DNA of 64,000 bases from Ailanthus altissimus (lineage: Eukaryota; Streptophyta; Magnoliopsida; Sapindales; Simaroubaceae). Below are positions 37,670 through 49,990 of the stretch, piece after piece (the stretch's first letter is position 1; the number at the start of each line of letters is the position of its first letter). The DNA is taken from positions 22,330,001-22,394,000 of the forward strand of contig OX327697.1 in the NCBI GenBank assembly GCA_946807835.1, given 5' to 3'. The position numbers were made by a program, and so were the translations under genes. A model generated the notes under the pieces. The model did no database searches and was not told where the DNA came from. It saw nothing but the letters and a program-made list of their open reading frames with translations.

Positions 37670-39060
37670 ATCCGATGTAGTGTAAATTTTAGCTCAAAAA
37701 TATGCAAAATATACATTTTGCTACAAATAGTATAATGATATGAATCAAATATCGTTCCCACAGAAACTTCTGTAATCTGGTCTTTTATCAATTAATAAAA
37801 TTAATCTTACTTAACTTTTATTCATACAAACTCAAAATTGAATAACTTTAATTTATCTAATTATAATAAAATTAACCTAAACTAAAGTAATAAGCGAACA
37901 AATATATGAATTCACCAAATTAAGGAAACTTAGGATTACAACTTATCCCCCAATACTTCATTAAACTTATTATTTTTTTATTTAATTCTTCAATAATAAA
38001 TTATTGGCTAGATCTCTATTACTGTTATTAGCCTCTGTCAATGGTTAAATAATTATATCTCATCTTAGTGATACTTATATGTCTATAGCAATCAGAATAT
38101 AATGAAATTCATTAAGAACAAGTCTATTAATGTCATATAGGTATATATCTATCCTATATGGAACTTTTAGTTGTTATCATATAAATATATATCAAATTAT
38201 CCTAAAATAAATACGTAAATCTTTTTGTCGAGTTCATTATAGTTCATTAAACAATCAATATATTGGTCAAATATAAAAAAAAATAATTAAGTAAGATATA
38301 ATGAATAATTCTTTTTTATTGAGTTTAGAAAGTAAGAAAAATAATAAAATTCAACTACATATTAAGTTCAAGAGTTGAAATCTAGATAAATAAAATTAGT
38401 ATATGATGAATCTAAGAGTTCTAAAGCAAATATTCAAAGACATAATTAACAAGGATATAAAAATATGAGAAAAGAGAAGTTAAACAAGACGCCATAAATC
38501 ATTTTCTTTCTCTTTGTTGCTAGTTGCACAATCATTGCTCTTCAATCTTCAATCTTGCTTTGATCTCTCTTATAATATTTATTTTTTGTTTTGCTCTTGA
38601 CTTATTCTCTATTGCTTTCTTTTTATTGGCTTCAAAATGAGTCTTTTATAGGCTTTTTGTAATCTTAGAAATTGACTGCCTCGAATCCAAGTTGAATTTG
38701 GAATCCATAAATTTTCTTTTTGCTTTTTTTAGTTTTGCATGAGTGTTGCGACGTTAGTTTTTTAGTGCCGCAACGCTGAGACTTGAGAATTTTCATTTGA
38801 TATACTAGTTGAGCGTTGCGACATTGGGTATGGAGCGTCAACATCATAACATTGAAGTCTTTGAGTTAGAGGCTATGACGCTGAATTCGAACGCCCCAAC
38901 ATTGGGCTTTAATCTTCAAATCTCTTAGTTTTTCATTCTATTCCTACCATCTTCATGTTGTGAGGTTGAAAACCTATATTTTATTAAGAAACTTCATAAA
39001 TATCCATATATTCATCAATTTAAAACAAAATTTAAATTTGAGAATATATAAATAATATTC
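37670..39060. repeat. Unclassified repeat-like insertion in copy B
   Basis: Absent from copy A. Contains CGTTCCCACAGA and, at 38740-38900, several inverted GCGTTGCGAC / GTTGCGACATT words that can pair. No coding frame. Possibly a non-autonomous retroelement; limits not fixed. Confidence 0.4.
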
Positions 39061-39189
39061 TTTTATAAGACCTGTCCATTGCCACCCTACTTTTACCCAA
39101 ACTTCAAATATCTTCAATTTTATGCTCTCTTTCATTTAAGTGGATATATATTATAAAAAATGAGTAAAAAAATAGATGGGAAGACTAAA

Positions 39190-39770
39190 AAATTAAGTGT
39201 GAAAAAAAAGTATCTGAACTAAAAATATCATATTGAACTAGATTGAATTGTCCGATTCGATATTAGAGTATAAAAGTTAAACGATCAATTTTTTAAATAA
39301 TTTTATTTGGTTGATTTTAATTTTAATAGTTTTATAACTTGTTTAGTTTATAGAATTTAATTCATTTAGTACTTAAAAGTTTATCGTCACTTTATTTATT
39401 TAGTTAGACTTTAATTTTAATATTTTTCTAACTTTTTTAATTCAAAGACTTTCAACTAATTCAATGCTTAAAATTAATTAATACTTTATTTGTTTAAATA
39501 AATTTTAATTTTTTAAAACTTATTTAATTCATAGACTTTTATTAATTTAGTGTTTAAACTTGACGCATAATTTTTTCTTTATTTTTTGATATATAGATTT
39601 TATCATTTACATATATAGTTTTAGTCTTTTAAAAAATATTTATAAGATTAAATTGAACTGAATTAAATCAATTCGGTATAGTTTGGTTCGTATACATGAT
39701 TTAATACGGTTTGATATTAAGAATAAAATTTCTAAATTTTTTTAATTCAATTTGATTCTTGCACCCACCA
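39190..39770 (+). mobile_element. hAT-like MITE, copy B (uninterrupted)
   Basis: Same element as 23618-25595 without the organellar DNA. The right end reads TTCTTGCACCCACCACTG. Confidence 0.5.
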
Positions 39771-40597
39771 CTGAAAAAAGGGCCAAAACATCGTTTTTGA
39801 GCCCCACAGACACTAGCACGGCCAAACCCCTATGCTTAGCGTAGGCATGCACTAACACAATCTCACCAAGTGGTGCAATATAAATTTTTTAATTTTTTTA
39901 AAAAATTTAACTAAAATTAAAATTAAAATAATTTTAATTATTAATTAATTAATGAATTAAAATATTTAATTAAATTTTGGTGTTGTTATTTTAAATTTAT
40001 TCATTTTATTAAAAAATAAAATATAGTATTAATATATTTAATTACTAATTATTAATCAATATCTTTAAGTTTTTAATTTGATATTTTAAATATTAATTAG
40101 CAATTATAAATTTTGTTATATATATCTATATATATATATTCATAATGGATACAATCTTAAAAAAAAAAAAATCGTCTAACATTAGAATTGAATCTCTAAA
40201 TAAAATTGAATATATTTTCATTGTGATAAATAATTTTGGTGCATGCTTGATTTGTGCGTTGTTAGTTGAGAATTCATGATTTTAGAACAACAAATTAAGT
40301 GAGAGCTCACGCTTTTTGGAACAACAAATATATTTATTAAAGTAAAATGTGATTTCTGAATTAGAGTTGGACAAACTGAGTTACAGATAATTTTCTCTAA
40401 AATAATTTTTTTTTAAAAAAAACATAACTTTTCTTGAGATTGGCTTATATTCTTCTATTAAAATTTTAATTTTATTTGCAAGGACATTTATCAAATGCTT
40501 TATCTTCTTTGCACAGGTTATTTATCATATATTTTAATTAGACTATTGAAATGGTGGAGGAAATTAAACTCGTATAATTTTATTGAATTGGTGGAGA

Positions 40598-41040
40598 ATC
40601 CCACAGTCACCGCAATCACGACCAAAACCCAAGACTAAATGCACTACGCTCTCCATTGTCTCGTTCAGTCATTGGATTTAATTGTGATTTTGGAATTTGG
40701 TAAGTGGCTTTGCTAGAGTTTTTGAGACCCAGAGGATGAGTTATAAAAGTTTTATAGCGTCGTTATATATTGGATTTAATTGTGATTTTGGAATTTGGTA
40801 AGTGGCTTTGCTAGAGTTTTTGAGACCCAGAGGATGAGTTATAAAAGTTTTATAGCGTCGTTATATATTGGATTTAATTGTGATTTTGGAATTTGGTAAG
40901 TGGCTTTGCTAGAGTTTTTGAGACCCAGAGGATGAGTTATAAAAGTTTTATAGCGTCGTTATATATTGGGTTGAAGGTGGTTAAATGTAACTAGTTTGTG
41001 TTTATTCAGATTATATTGTATTTGGATTGAACTCGAATAC
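40598..41040 (-). pseudogene. Decayed RPS2 5' end, copy B relict
   Basis: The start codon is preserved at 40672. The next ~25 codons resemble RPS2 (ACTGAACGAGACAATGGAG against GCCGAACGAGGAGGTGGAG) but shift frame and stop; homology ends at about 40598. Upstream, 40673-41040 follows the RPS2 leader and promoter (CTAGAGTTTTTGAG, ATTGGGTTGAAGGTGG, TGTATTTGGATTG), expanded by a 98-bp tandem array. Confidence 0.8.
40671..40964 (+). repeat. 98-bp tandem triplication of the RPS2-relict promoter
   Basis: Three virtually identical units start at 40671, 40769 and 40867 (ATTGGATTTAATTGTGATTT...). Each holds the relict leader with the CTAGAGTTTTTGAG motif, a decayed telo-box. Confidence 0.95.
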
Positions 41041-41586
41041 AAAAATTGTGGTTAAATAAATACACAAAAATCACATACGTCAAATGAGTTGTGCAAGCCT
41101 GCACGACCATAAAAGGAAAGTCTAGTTGAGCTGTTATGCTAAGCCAACTCAGACAAAATACTAGGATTAAGGCCCCATATTACCATGGGCTAAACCCATA
41201 TAAGTTATTAGTCAGGTTGTGCTGAAGTTATGCTATGTCTTAGTTTATATATGCTGGTGGTCCACTCTTCCAATAATTTTTTTTAGTTTTTAATTCTTAA
41301 TATGATTTTACAAATTGTAAAATCTATCTTTTATAGAATTGAATTTACAAGAGCTTGAACTCAAGCCTTCATATTAAAAAATTAAACACCCAATTTATTT
41401 ATTTATATATATATATATATGAAAATGATCTAATAGGTTATATAATTTACTATATGATAAATAACTTTATTACGTGATACTATTTAGTTAATTTATAAAC
41501 TATTACATAATTTAAAATGTACTACAAAATCTTATCATACATTTAAGTATTCGTTATATGGTGAGCTACATAATCTATTAGAACAA

Positions 41587-41624
<38 letters not shown>

Positions 41625-41822
41625 CTTACATGTCAAGTAGTAGTTCTATGACTAATTTTTTTATTAATTTTTTTATAAATATAAAAAATATCCACAGTGA
41701 TTAACAATGATTTTAAATTTTTTGATTTGAAACATTATTTAAAATAATGAATTTAATATACAATTATAAAATTTTAATTACTTTAAAATTTAAAAAAAAT
41801 TAAAATTAGAATATAAAATTAA
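41041..41822. other. Intergenic repeat-like DNA
   Basis: No gene. 41584-41625 is an AT/GT microsatellite. 41080-41250 is less AT-rich and may be a decayed LTR fragment. Confidence 0.5.
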
Positions 41823-42646
41823 GATATTATTATGAATACCCTTGAGGTTTGGTCTAATTTCAGCAATACCCTCAACTTTAGAAAATAGGCAATAATGTTT
41901 AACTATTAAATGATCTTCTGTTAGAATTAATTGAAAAAATGATAATACAGTTATTTCAATGTTGTTTGTCTAAATAACCCTTATTTCGTGTTCAAATACC
42001 TTTATTCAGTGTTTAAACACTCTCATCACTGTATCAAACACAATCCTATCCTTATATCTAAAAAATCACTTTAAAAATTCTAAACATTTTTTTTATTATA
42101 TTTTAAAAAATAAAATATAAATAAAGTAATAAAAAACAAAAATGACCGCTACTTTCATCCAAAAGTAGGAGCTGTTTTCGACCACTGCTCATGGCTAAAA
42201 GTTGTCGTTGGAGCAACGGCTAAAATTGGCCGTTGGGATAGCAGTCAAAATTGACTATTGGAGCAACGACCGAAAATGGTAATTTTTTATATTTTTATAA
42301 TTGTTTAATTTTTTTACTTTAATTTTATTTTTAATGCAATAATTATATTATTAATTAAAAAAATAAAATGCTTCAAAAAAAATCTACAAACCAAAAAATA
42401 AAAAGAAATAAATTATTATTAAAAGTCCAATTTTTTAATGAGGAAATGAGCTTTTCGTTTGTTGTGTAAGGGTAAAATGGTCATTTCATTATTTTTTATG
42501 TCTAAAAAAATAATTCATTCATTTCAAGCAATTCTATTAATTCTAATATAATATTCTTTAACAGTTGGGCATTACTACCTATATTTTAAAGTTAAGAGTA
42601 TTATTGAGATTAGACTAAACTTCGAGGATATTTATGATAATATTCC
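41823..42646 (+). mobile_element. TIR element X, copy 1
   Basis: Ends are ~90-bp imperfect inverted repeats (GAGGTTTGGTCTAATTTCAG on the left; the inverse near 42600-42646). No coding frame. The interior has short repeats around GTTGGAGCAACG (42200-42280). A sister copy lies at 43115-46016. Confidence 0.75.
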
Positions 42647-42649
42647 TTA

Positions 42650-43110
42650 AAAATTACATTTAAATCAAAATATTCATAATTGTAATTGTAATAATAATTG
42701 GAATTGCAATTGTTATTACAATTACAATTAAAATTATAACTATAATTATAGTTATTTGTTATGTGTAGAATTATAATTACAATCACAAATACAATTATAA
42801 TTATAATTATAATAATAACAAATTTAAATAAAATTTATATAATTACAAATACAATAATTACAATACAATTACAATTATAATCACCATTTTAATTATCATT
42901 ACAATATTACAATCATTATTGCAATTTTAACTATAATTACAATTGTAGTTATATTTTACACTTCCAAATGCAATTGCGATACTTAGAGTTACAATCACAA
43001 TCACAATTACGATAATTACAATTGCAATGGAAATATGATTATAGTCATAATTACAATTTTAGCATAAGTATAAGTGTAATTATAATTATAATTATAATTC
43101 ATATAATAAA
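42650..43110. repeat. ATTACAATTA-type low-complexity tract
   Basis: About 460 bp of degenerate ATAATT/ACAATT repeats separate the two element-X copies. A similar shorter tract follows copy 2 at 46021-46205. Confidence 0.8.
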
Positions 43111-43218
43111 ACAAGGGATATTATCACGAATCACGAGGTTTGGTCTAATTTCAGTAATACCTTAAACTTTAAGAAATAGATAGTAATGTTTAACTATTAG
43201 AAAATCTTTTGTTAAAAT

Positions 43219-45368
43219 TGTTAGGGTCGGTGCTTACGTGCCATCCCTGAATATATATATATATATATATGTATATGTGTGTGTATTTATACAAGTATAC
43301 ATTCCCATTAAATTGCTAATACACATTTATATAGTACCATGCAATGTAACGTTACAGACATTGTAGATCTGAAAGAGTTTATATCAGATCTAAAGAAGTT
43401 TAGATAATGGCTCACGGTTAGCCACACTGAAACATATAAGTGATAAATGTTAACACAATTAAGTGTTAGCTAGTTATAATACTCAGCAGATCCAAGAGTT
43501 GGAGTCTAGTCTGTAATGGGACATAGACTTGGGAATATACTAGTAATTGCATAGTTGCAAGAGTTGCAATCGAGTGCCAGGAAATGCTAGTTGTGCAAGT
43601 ATGTTCTCGAATAATTGTCCCTCATCAATTTCTACTGATGCGAGTCTATCGATGGATATCTTTATATAGATCAGCATATGTCGTACCTATATGGTATAGA
43701 TGGTCGTTCCTGACCGACTGTGAGCTTGGAGCTCGTATTGACATATGGGTATCCAGTTAGGACTGGATATGGAACAGACTCATGAGGACCTCTGATAGAC
43801 ACCAAATATAAGCCGTCAATAAAGGGTCCTCTCGAGTTGAGTAGTATACGTGGTCCTTAGACCTGAGTGCCACGGTGAGCTTGTAAGTGATCCACCATAC
43901 TTTGGTTCCACGCATGTCACCGACCTTTTATGGTGTGACTGCTGGGTGTAGCTGGGTATGGTCCGATGCTTATGGAGTTCGATGCATACAAAAATGGGAT
44001 CCGTCAGCTTCCATATAGAATTAGATATCCAGATGCTTCGAGACTTTATTTCAAAAAGTCTTGTGGCCACAAGCAATTATCCCGAAAAAGAGTTTCGCCA
44101 TGGTGGAATAATATGACAAAAGAGTTTGCGCATATTGTTTAGTGAGATACAAGTCTGGAGATAGGACATGGATGAGCACTGAGGATTTGACGGTGATAAT
44201 CTATATCCCCGCACATCTAGGATATCATGGCGAAATGACTATACGTATGCTTTGTAACCTCAACTTGCATAGTAAAACGCACTGATTTGTATATCCGTGA
44301 CGTGTGCGTGGGGCATTGCTCATGGACTCATAGAATAGTTCTATTTAACTAATCGGGCATAGGACTTAGGGAGTCCTGCAATATAGAGTGTACTCGTTGT
44401 GCACTGGGGCAGCGTGCCGAATTAAAGTATTTAATCTAGCAATATTTAGCAATACCACGAGAATGCGTGCGTATCTGTATTTAAGTGTTAAATACAATAA
44501 TTATTATTTACTAATTGTATAATAATATGTAGCGCATTGTGGACTCTCGGTTGAGTTTACCTAAGTGTGAAATTTAATGGGACCCATTAGAGGTAGACTT
44601 GGTAACTATTTATGAAGAGCAAAATATTCATTTCACACTTTGATTATTTAATGGTTAAATAATCAAAATATCTCTTTTGTTTTATTATATTATATTATAT
44701 GATATTATATATATTAATATTTTAATTTTGGGTGCTAAATAGTTGGCACCCATTTGTAATATTTAATTATTATTATATTTATTTTATATTATATTAATAT
44801 TTATTATATATATATATATAAATAGAGAGAGATTTGTAAAAGTGTAGGTGTGTGATTGTGTTTACTGAGAAATGAGAAATAAATGAAGGAAGAAGAAGAA
44901 AAGAAGAAAGAAGAAAGAAGAAAGAAGAAAGAAGAAAGAAGAAAGAAGAAATTGTTTTAATTTTTTCTATGGTGTCTAAGAAGTAATTGTGAATTGTTTC
45001 ATTTTTCATTTTTTATCCTTTTAGAGAAAATGATGAAAAACACACATCGATTATTTTGAGGTTTAAGAGTTAAACCCAGTGCTGCGTATAGGGCTGCTGT
45101 TCTAACTCACCAAGTCTACTGTGTTGGTGATTAGAACTGTCATCGAGTTGGTCTCCATGTGGATTCTGAGAAAATACGTGTATAACATTATACGTTGAGG
45201 TGAGTTCTCTACCCTATAAATATATTAATGCGATTAATATATTTTATCTATTGTGTTTATTGTAAATTTTACGCTTCCGCCAGACTTAAATATGTATTTA
45301 ATATATATTTAGGCAATAGACACAATTGCACATGTATTCATCCACGTGTCTTAGATCCTCCGACAACA
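43219..45368 (+). mobile_element. Solo LTR, about 2.15 kb, same family as 6058-8241
   Basis: TGTTAGGG...CGACAACA, flanked by AAAAT (43214-43218) and AGAAT (45369-45373), a 5-bp target duplication with one mismatch. It lies inside element X copy 2. It aligns with the reverse complement of 6058-8241 at both ends and over a central ~1.1 kb. Contains a TA/GT microsatellite (43251-43290) and a purine GAAGAAA repeat (44885-44950). No coding frame. Confidence 0.85.
44885..44950 (+). repeat. GAAGAAA purine tandem repeat
   Basis: About eight 7-bp units (AAGAAAG) within the solo LTR. Confidence 0.95.
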
Positions 45369-46020
45369 AGAATTAACTACAAAAAGGGTAATATTATCAA
45401 TTTAATGCTGTTTTATCCAAACAATCCTTATCCGTATCCAAATACCCTTATCCATGTGTTTAAAGACTCTTATCTCTGTATTCAAATAATCACACCCTTG
45501 TATCCAAACAATCACTTTAAAAAATCTAAATAATTTTTTTATATATTTTTAAATAATAAAAATAAAACATAAATAAAATACAACAAAAATGGCCATTACT
45601 TGTGGCCAAAAGTGGCCATTGGAGCGGCTGGTGCCAAAAGTGGTAGTTAGAAAATGTCATTTTTTATTTTTTATTTTTTTTAATTTATTTTTAATGCAAT
45701 AATTATATTATGAATTAAAAAACTAAAATGCTTCATATTTTAAAATAAAAATTTAAAAATAATAGAAAAAAGTTATTATTAATTTATTATTGAAAAGTTA
45801 AATTTTTTTATTGAGAAATGAGCTTCTCATTTGTCATGTAGGGGTAGAATCATAATTTTATTACTTTTAAACTAAAAGGGTAATTTAGTCATTTTATTTA
45901 ATTATGTTAATTCTAGTGAAATATTGTTTAATGGTTAGACATTACTACTTATTTTTTAATGTTAAAGGTATTATTGAGATTAAGCCAAACCTCGAGGATA
46001 TTTATAATAATATCCCTAAC

Positions 46021-47486
46021 AAAAATTATAATTAGAATGTTATTAATTGTAAATGCAATTTATTTTAATAATTATTATTGAAATCATAACTCTAGTTGCT
46101 ATTAAAATGGTAATTGTAATTATAATTTTAATTATAATTAGAATTAAAATAATAATTATATAATGATAATTATAATTACACTTAAAATTAAAATTGCAAT
46201 GACAATAACAACTTTGTGGGGGAATAAAGAAATGGTTGTGTATGTCCATTGTGGAAGTCCCAGAAGTGCTTCTTCCTGCGAGTAACTTTTCCAAAAGACC
46301 CATTATTCAAGTATAGCAAAACACGAAACTATAAGCATGTGATTGAAGCCCTCTATAAGCCTACACTTAATGGTTCCATCAATGGTTCCATCCTCCAGCT
46401 TGATTATTTGATGCTGGCAGGCTGGTCAGAACTTGCTTTCTGAAGGGTCATTTTGACTCGTTTATGTGATTTATGCCTATCAATGTTTCAAACTAGTTGA
46501 CAAAATAGCTACAGAGAGAGTAAAAAGTTCTCACGTCCCTAAGAGACGAGATAATAACAAATGACTGCTGACAAAACAGGGAAAGTTTCAAAAACGAAAA
46601 GAAATAATAAGCTCGGTTGTTCCTTCTCGGGGCTCACATATCAAATTAACATGAACATGTGATACCACTAAGGACAAATGGGCAAGTGAAATCAATAGAT
46701 AGATTTTCACTTGGGGCTCAGTCAGAGAGCTATCCAAGACCGAATGCAGACAGACACAGTTAAGTACTCAACTTTTGTATTATTTTTTTTCTTTTGAGAG
46801 TAAACTATTTCCTCAACCTTTATTTTACACCTCAAAAATCACACCAACCTGAATAAATAATCTAAAGGGAGATATCAAAAGGCAGAAGAGAAATAATCAT
46901 ACAAAATAGAAACAAAGACCAAAAGTAAAATTGAAAATGCTTTTGAATTCTGGAATCCTATTTTAGTTACTCCTACCTTTTCAACAACACTAGAGTCACC
47001 CACTCTCTTTATTTCTCATCATTTATTGCTTCAATCTCATGCACAGTTTTTCTGTAGTATTTCACTTTCAGCTTCCTGGTAGCCTCCTGTCTTTCTTTTG
47101 AACAGCCTCTTTTCTCAAGCTAGCTACCATACTCGTTACCCTCAATCTTTTCTTTTTCTTGATACTGTAGATTGAATGCTTAATGGTCGACCCATTCTTT
47201 TCAATTACCTTCACCTGAACTCTTAGCAATACTCTGTTCTTTCACTAAATATTTCTCTGCTTTTTTTCACTTTCAAGTACCTATTTTTCCCCGAGGTAAC
47301 GTATTAACATCCCTTTTTTTTTTATATATAGTCCTCTCTTTCCTAAATCACTTCTTATTGTTGTTGTAACTTTTCTCTCTCAGTTATCTCTTTCTGAAGT
47401 TCATACTCGCATCACAGGTTACAAGAAGAAGAGATAATCTTCAGCAGGCAAACAACTTTCTCAAGTTCCTGGTCATATTTGAGTTC
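46021..47486. other. Intergenic region upstream of the membrane-protein gene
   Basis: 46021-46205 is the AT-rich low-complexity tract; 46206-46460 is less AT-rich but has no supported gene; 46800-47486 is the probable promoter and 5' leader of the gene at 47487. Confidence 0.5.
47321..47330 (+). promoter_or_regulatory. TATA box of the small membrane-protein gene
   Basis: TTTATATATA about 160 bp upstream of the start codon, followed by a pyrimidine-rich leader (CCTCTCTTTCCT, TTTTCTCTCTC). Confidence 0.5.
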
Positions 47487-47819
47487 ATGGGTACTTTAGC
47501 AGCAAGCTTGAAAGATCAGTTGACACCAGTAGTAGAGTCACCAACTAGAGGAGCAGAGCCTAGCCGCTATACTCACACATCAATTGAAACACTGGTTGTT
47601 GTGCTAGCAGTGATCACTATAATAGCTGTTATTGCGGGGATCATTGCTCGGTTGTGTGGAGGAAGACATTTTGGTGGCAACGGGGAGCATGATATTGAAG
47701 GTTGGGTAGAAAGGAAGTGCAGAAGTTGCATTGATGGTGGAGTCCCTGCTGCACCTGCACCTGCACCTGCAGCCCCACCGGAGGAACCAAAGCCAGCAGC
47801 TGAAGAAACAAAGAAGTAA
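47487..47819 (+). CDS. Small plant single-pass membrane protein, 110 aa
   Basis: Single-exon ORF with a stop at 47817-47819. Residues 1-34 are hydrophilic (SRYTHTSIET); 35-55 form one hydrophobic segment (TLVVVLAVITIIAVIAGIIA); then a basic CGGRH and a conserved-looking cytosolic-type motif GGNGEHDIEGWVERKCRSCIDGG (residues 63-85); the tail is a Pro/Ala/Glu-rich low-complexity stretch. I recognise the type as a plant-specific family of short membrane proteins without known function. GC content and codon use stand out from the surrounding repeat DNA, the start has a good TTCATGG context, and a TATA box lies upstream. Confidence 0.82.
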   Translation: MGTLAASLKDQLTPVVESPTRGAEPSRYTHTSIETLVVVLAVITIIAVIAGIIARLCGGRHFGGNGEHDIEGWVERKCRSCIDGGVPAAPAPAPAAPPEEPKPAAEETKK

Positions 47820-49369
47820 AATGGAGAATAGGTACTATTATCAAACTAGAGTCTATAGATATATTTGCTGGGGCACAAAGCAGAAAGGAAGTGGGATATT
47901 GTCAAAAGTGCTTGAGCTTAACAGAGAGGGAGTAAGAAGGTCTGTTATTGCATCAGTCTACCACTATATTAGAAACTGTATTCTTTTTGTGAAGATACTA
48001 TCACTAGTGTTCAGAGTAGAGGTTTAACTAGAAACTCAAATCATATTTGTTCCTTGTGACTAAACTTTTTTGCTGTTCAAATGAACTGGGTTTTTCCATC
48101 TTTTCTTTTTTCTTTATTTTCTTCCACTAATAGGTTAAAATTCTTCACAAGCATAGCAGCTTCTAAGCAATGCTCATGTTTCCATCATATTCAACATAGA
48201 GGCATCTCATGCAAAAGGCTAGCTATTATGCAAGATTCACATCATTTATCATATAAAACTTCTCTATTGTTTCTCATCAGTAGGCTCATGTGGACAACTT
48301 AAACTATATTTCCAATTTCTCTCAGAGCAAAGTTAGTAAAGCTAATAACAGCAGCATGATAAAGGAATTATGTAATCATCACACTGGAAAAGCAAAGTAA
48401 CAACAGGCCATAGCTTTTGATTTTACACAATCCAGCCGTTGCTTTTCCAAAAGCTAATCTTTAGCAAGGAACATCCTTTACTGATTGCTCGTTGAAGGCT
48501 TTTAATAACTTACCGTTGCCATTCTTTTACAAAAGGTGAAAGGAAAACTTAAAAGCATATTAGCATCCCACTCAAAGCATTTGGTAAGCAGCTTTCATTT
48601 CCTATTCAGCTTATTTATGATTAATGAACCCAATTGGGTATTTGACTGTTCAATACTTGACTCATTATTGCTTCTATACTCCTCAAAACTAGATATTTCT
48701 AGTTATCATCCTAGCTTGTTTCATCTTTCACAAACTATTCCCTGACTTTTCGTAATCGCGAGCTACTGATCACCTAAAAGGAAAGGGTAATTTGTTCACC
48801 CATAACATTTATTGAATTCACCGTTTTCTTTTTCTGTTGTGTTTACAACTCCACAGAAAAATGCTGGTGATTCTCAAAATAAAATATGTACAGGATGATA
48901 CCCAAACAACGTATTGCCGGTGAGTAATAGTAGTTGTCACTTAAGATCAGGATCCTTGCTTTCCTAATAAAAGCGCCTCCCCGCTTCATTAGAGACTATT
49001 CCTGCTAAACCACTCTCATAAATTAGGTGTACAAATACCCAATTTTCAAATTAAAGCTTTACAATGAGTTAGCTTGAATCCCTTAATAGTCCCCCAAATC
49101 ATATATTCGGTTAGTTAATTATAATTAACCATTTTTCATCGGAAATTTCCCACGTGACGAATAAATCTAATTGGTCAGCTAAATTATTCAAATTTAAACG
49201 CCAAAAAGTTTATGGGTGAAAGGTAAAACAAGAACCTCCATGCTAGGTCACAAATAGCTGGTCCAGGAAATTTATAACAGTGGTTGGCGGGATGAATAGA
49301 GTGGTCCATTACAATAAAAGAGCCCCCCCGGCAAAATCTCCTCCTTCGTCAGAGGCTTTGAAACAGTGA
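47820..49369. other. 3' flank and intergenic DNA
   Basis: Probable 3' UTR of the membrane-protein gene, then DNA less AT-rich than most of the window but without a convincing gene. Confidence 0.5.
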
Positions 49370-49990
49370 CACAAATAAATAAGAATAACAAAATATTAAA
49401 ATAAAAAAATAAACAATTACAAAAGAAAATTTACATAATTCGACAATAAATATTTATATTTATAATAAATCTCGAGATCTTAATTTTTTTTATTTATAAT
49501 TAATAAAAAATTTAAATTACAAATATCTTTTACAAGATATAATCAAAGAATACAATCAATAAACGAGTTCTTAATGATTTATTAGTGTTTTTCAGATTTC
49601 AAGCACTCTTATGTCATTCTCTTACGCAAACACTACTCAAGACTTTTTAACTTTTTATACGTGTAAGGGTCTAAATTTCATTTAAAAAAAGTCAATTTAA
49701 GTTAAAATTAGAATTTTTTGAAATTGAACGTCGCAGTACCACAAAGTTGTCGCCATAGCGCTGATGCAGCCTCGATGTAGCACAGTGAAGCTCGGGCCTC
49801 GATAGGTCCTATGCTTGTTTTAACCCCTCTTTATTTTTGATTCTCCATTTTGCTCTATTTCTCGTACGTTTAATGTGTACTCAACCTCGTATCAATTTTT
49901 TATTGGTCTTCAACTTACAATCATGTATAAACGTAATTTTGAATCACCAAAATTTTAATAGTATCAATTTTAACAAAAACTTTGAGCAAA
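49370..49990 (-). repeat. LTR-like repeat
   Basis: Its layout resembles the copia LTR at 60608-61400: an A-rich start with CAATTACAAAAG... and AATTCGACAAT, and later a GCGCTGATGCAGCCTCGATG segment of CG-rich inverted words. No coding frame. Weak assignment. Confidence 0.35.

Larger units (their letters stand above)
34370..41040. repeat. Segmental duplication, copy B
   Basis: Partner of 19600-27010 (see copy A). Copy-B-only sequence includes an unclassified repeat at about 37670-39060 and a 3 x 98-bp tandem array in the RPS2 relict. Limits are approximate. Confidence 0.85.
43115..46016 (+). mobile_element. TIR element X, copy 2, interrupted by a solo LTR
   Basis: The left end (GGGATATTATCACGAATCAC) and right end (ATATTTATAATAATATCCC) match copy 1. 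Its body, without 43219-45368, is ~750 bp. Confidence 0.75.

Noticed and set aside
46249..46443. 64-aa plus-strand frame
   Set aside because: No recognisable protein pattern; the GC content is slightly raised but the frame does not extend.
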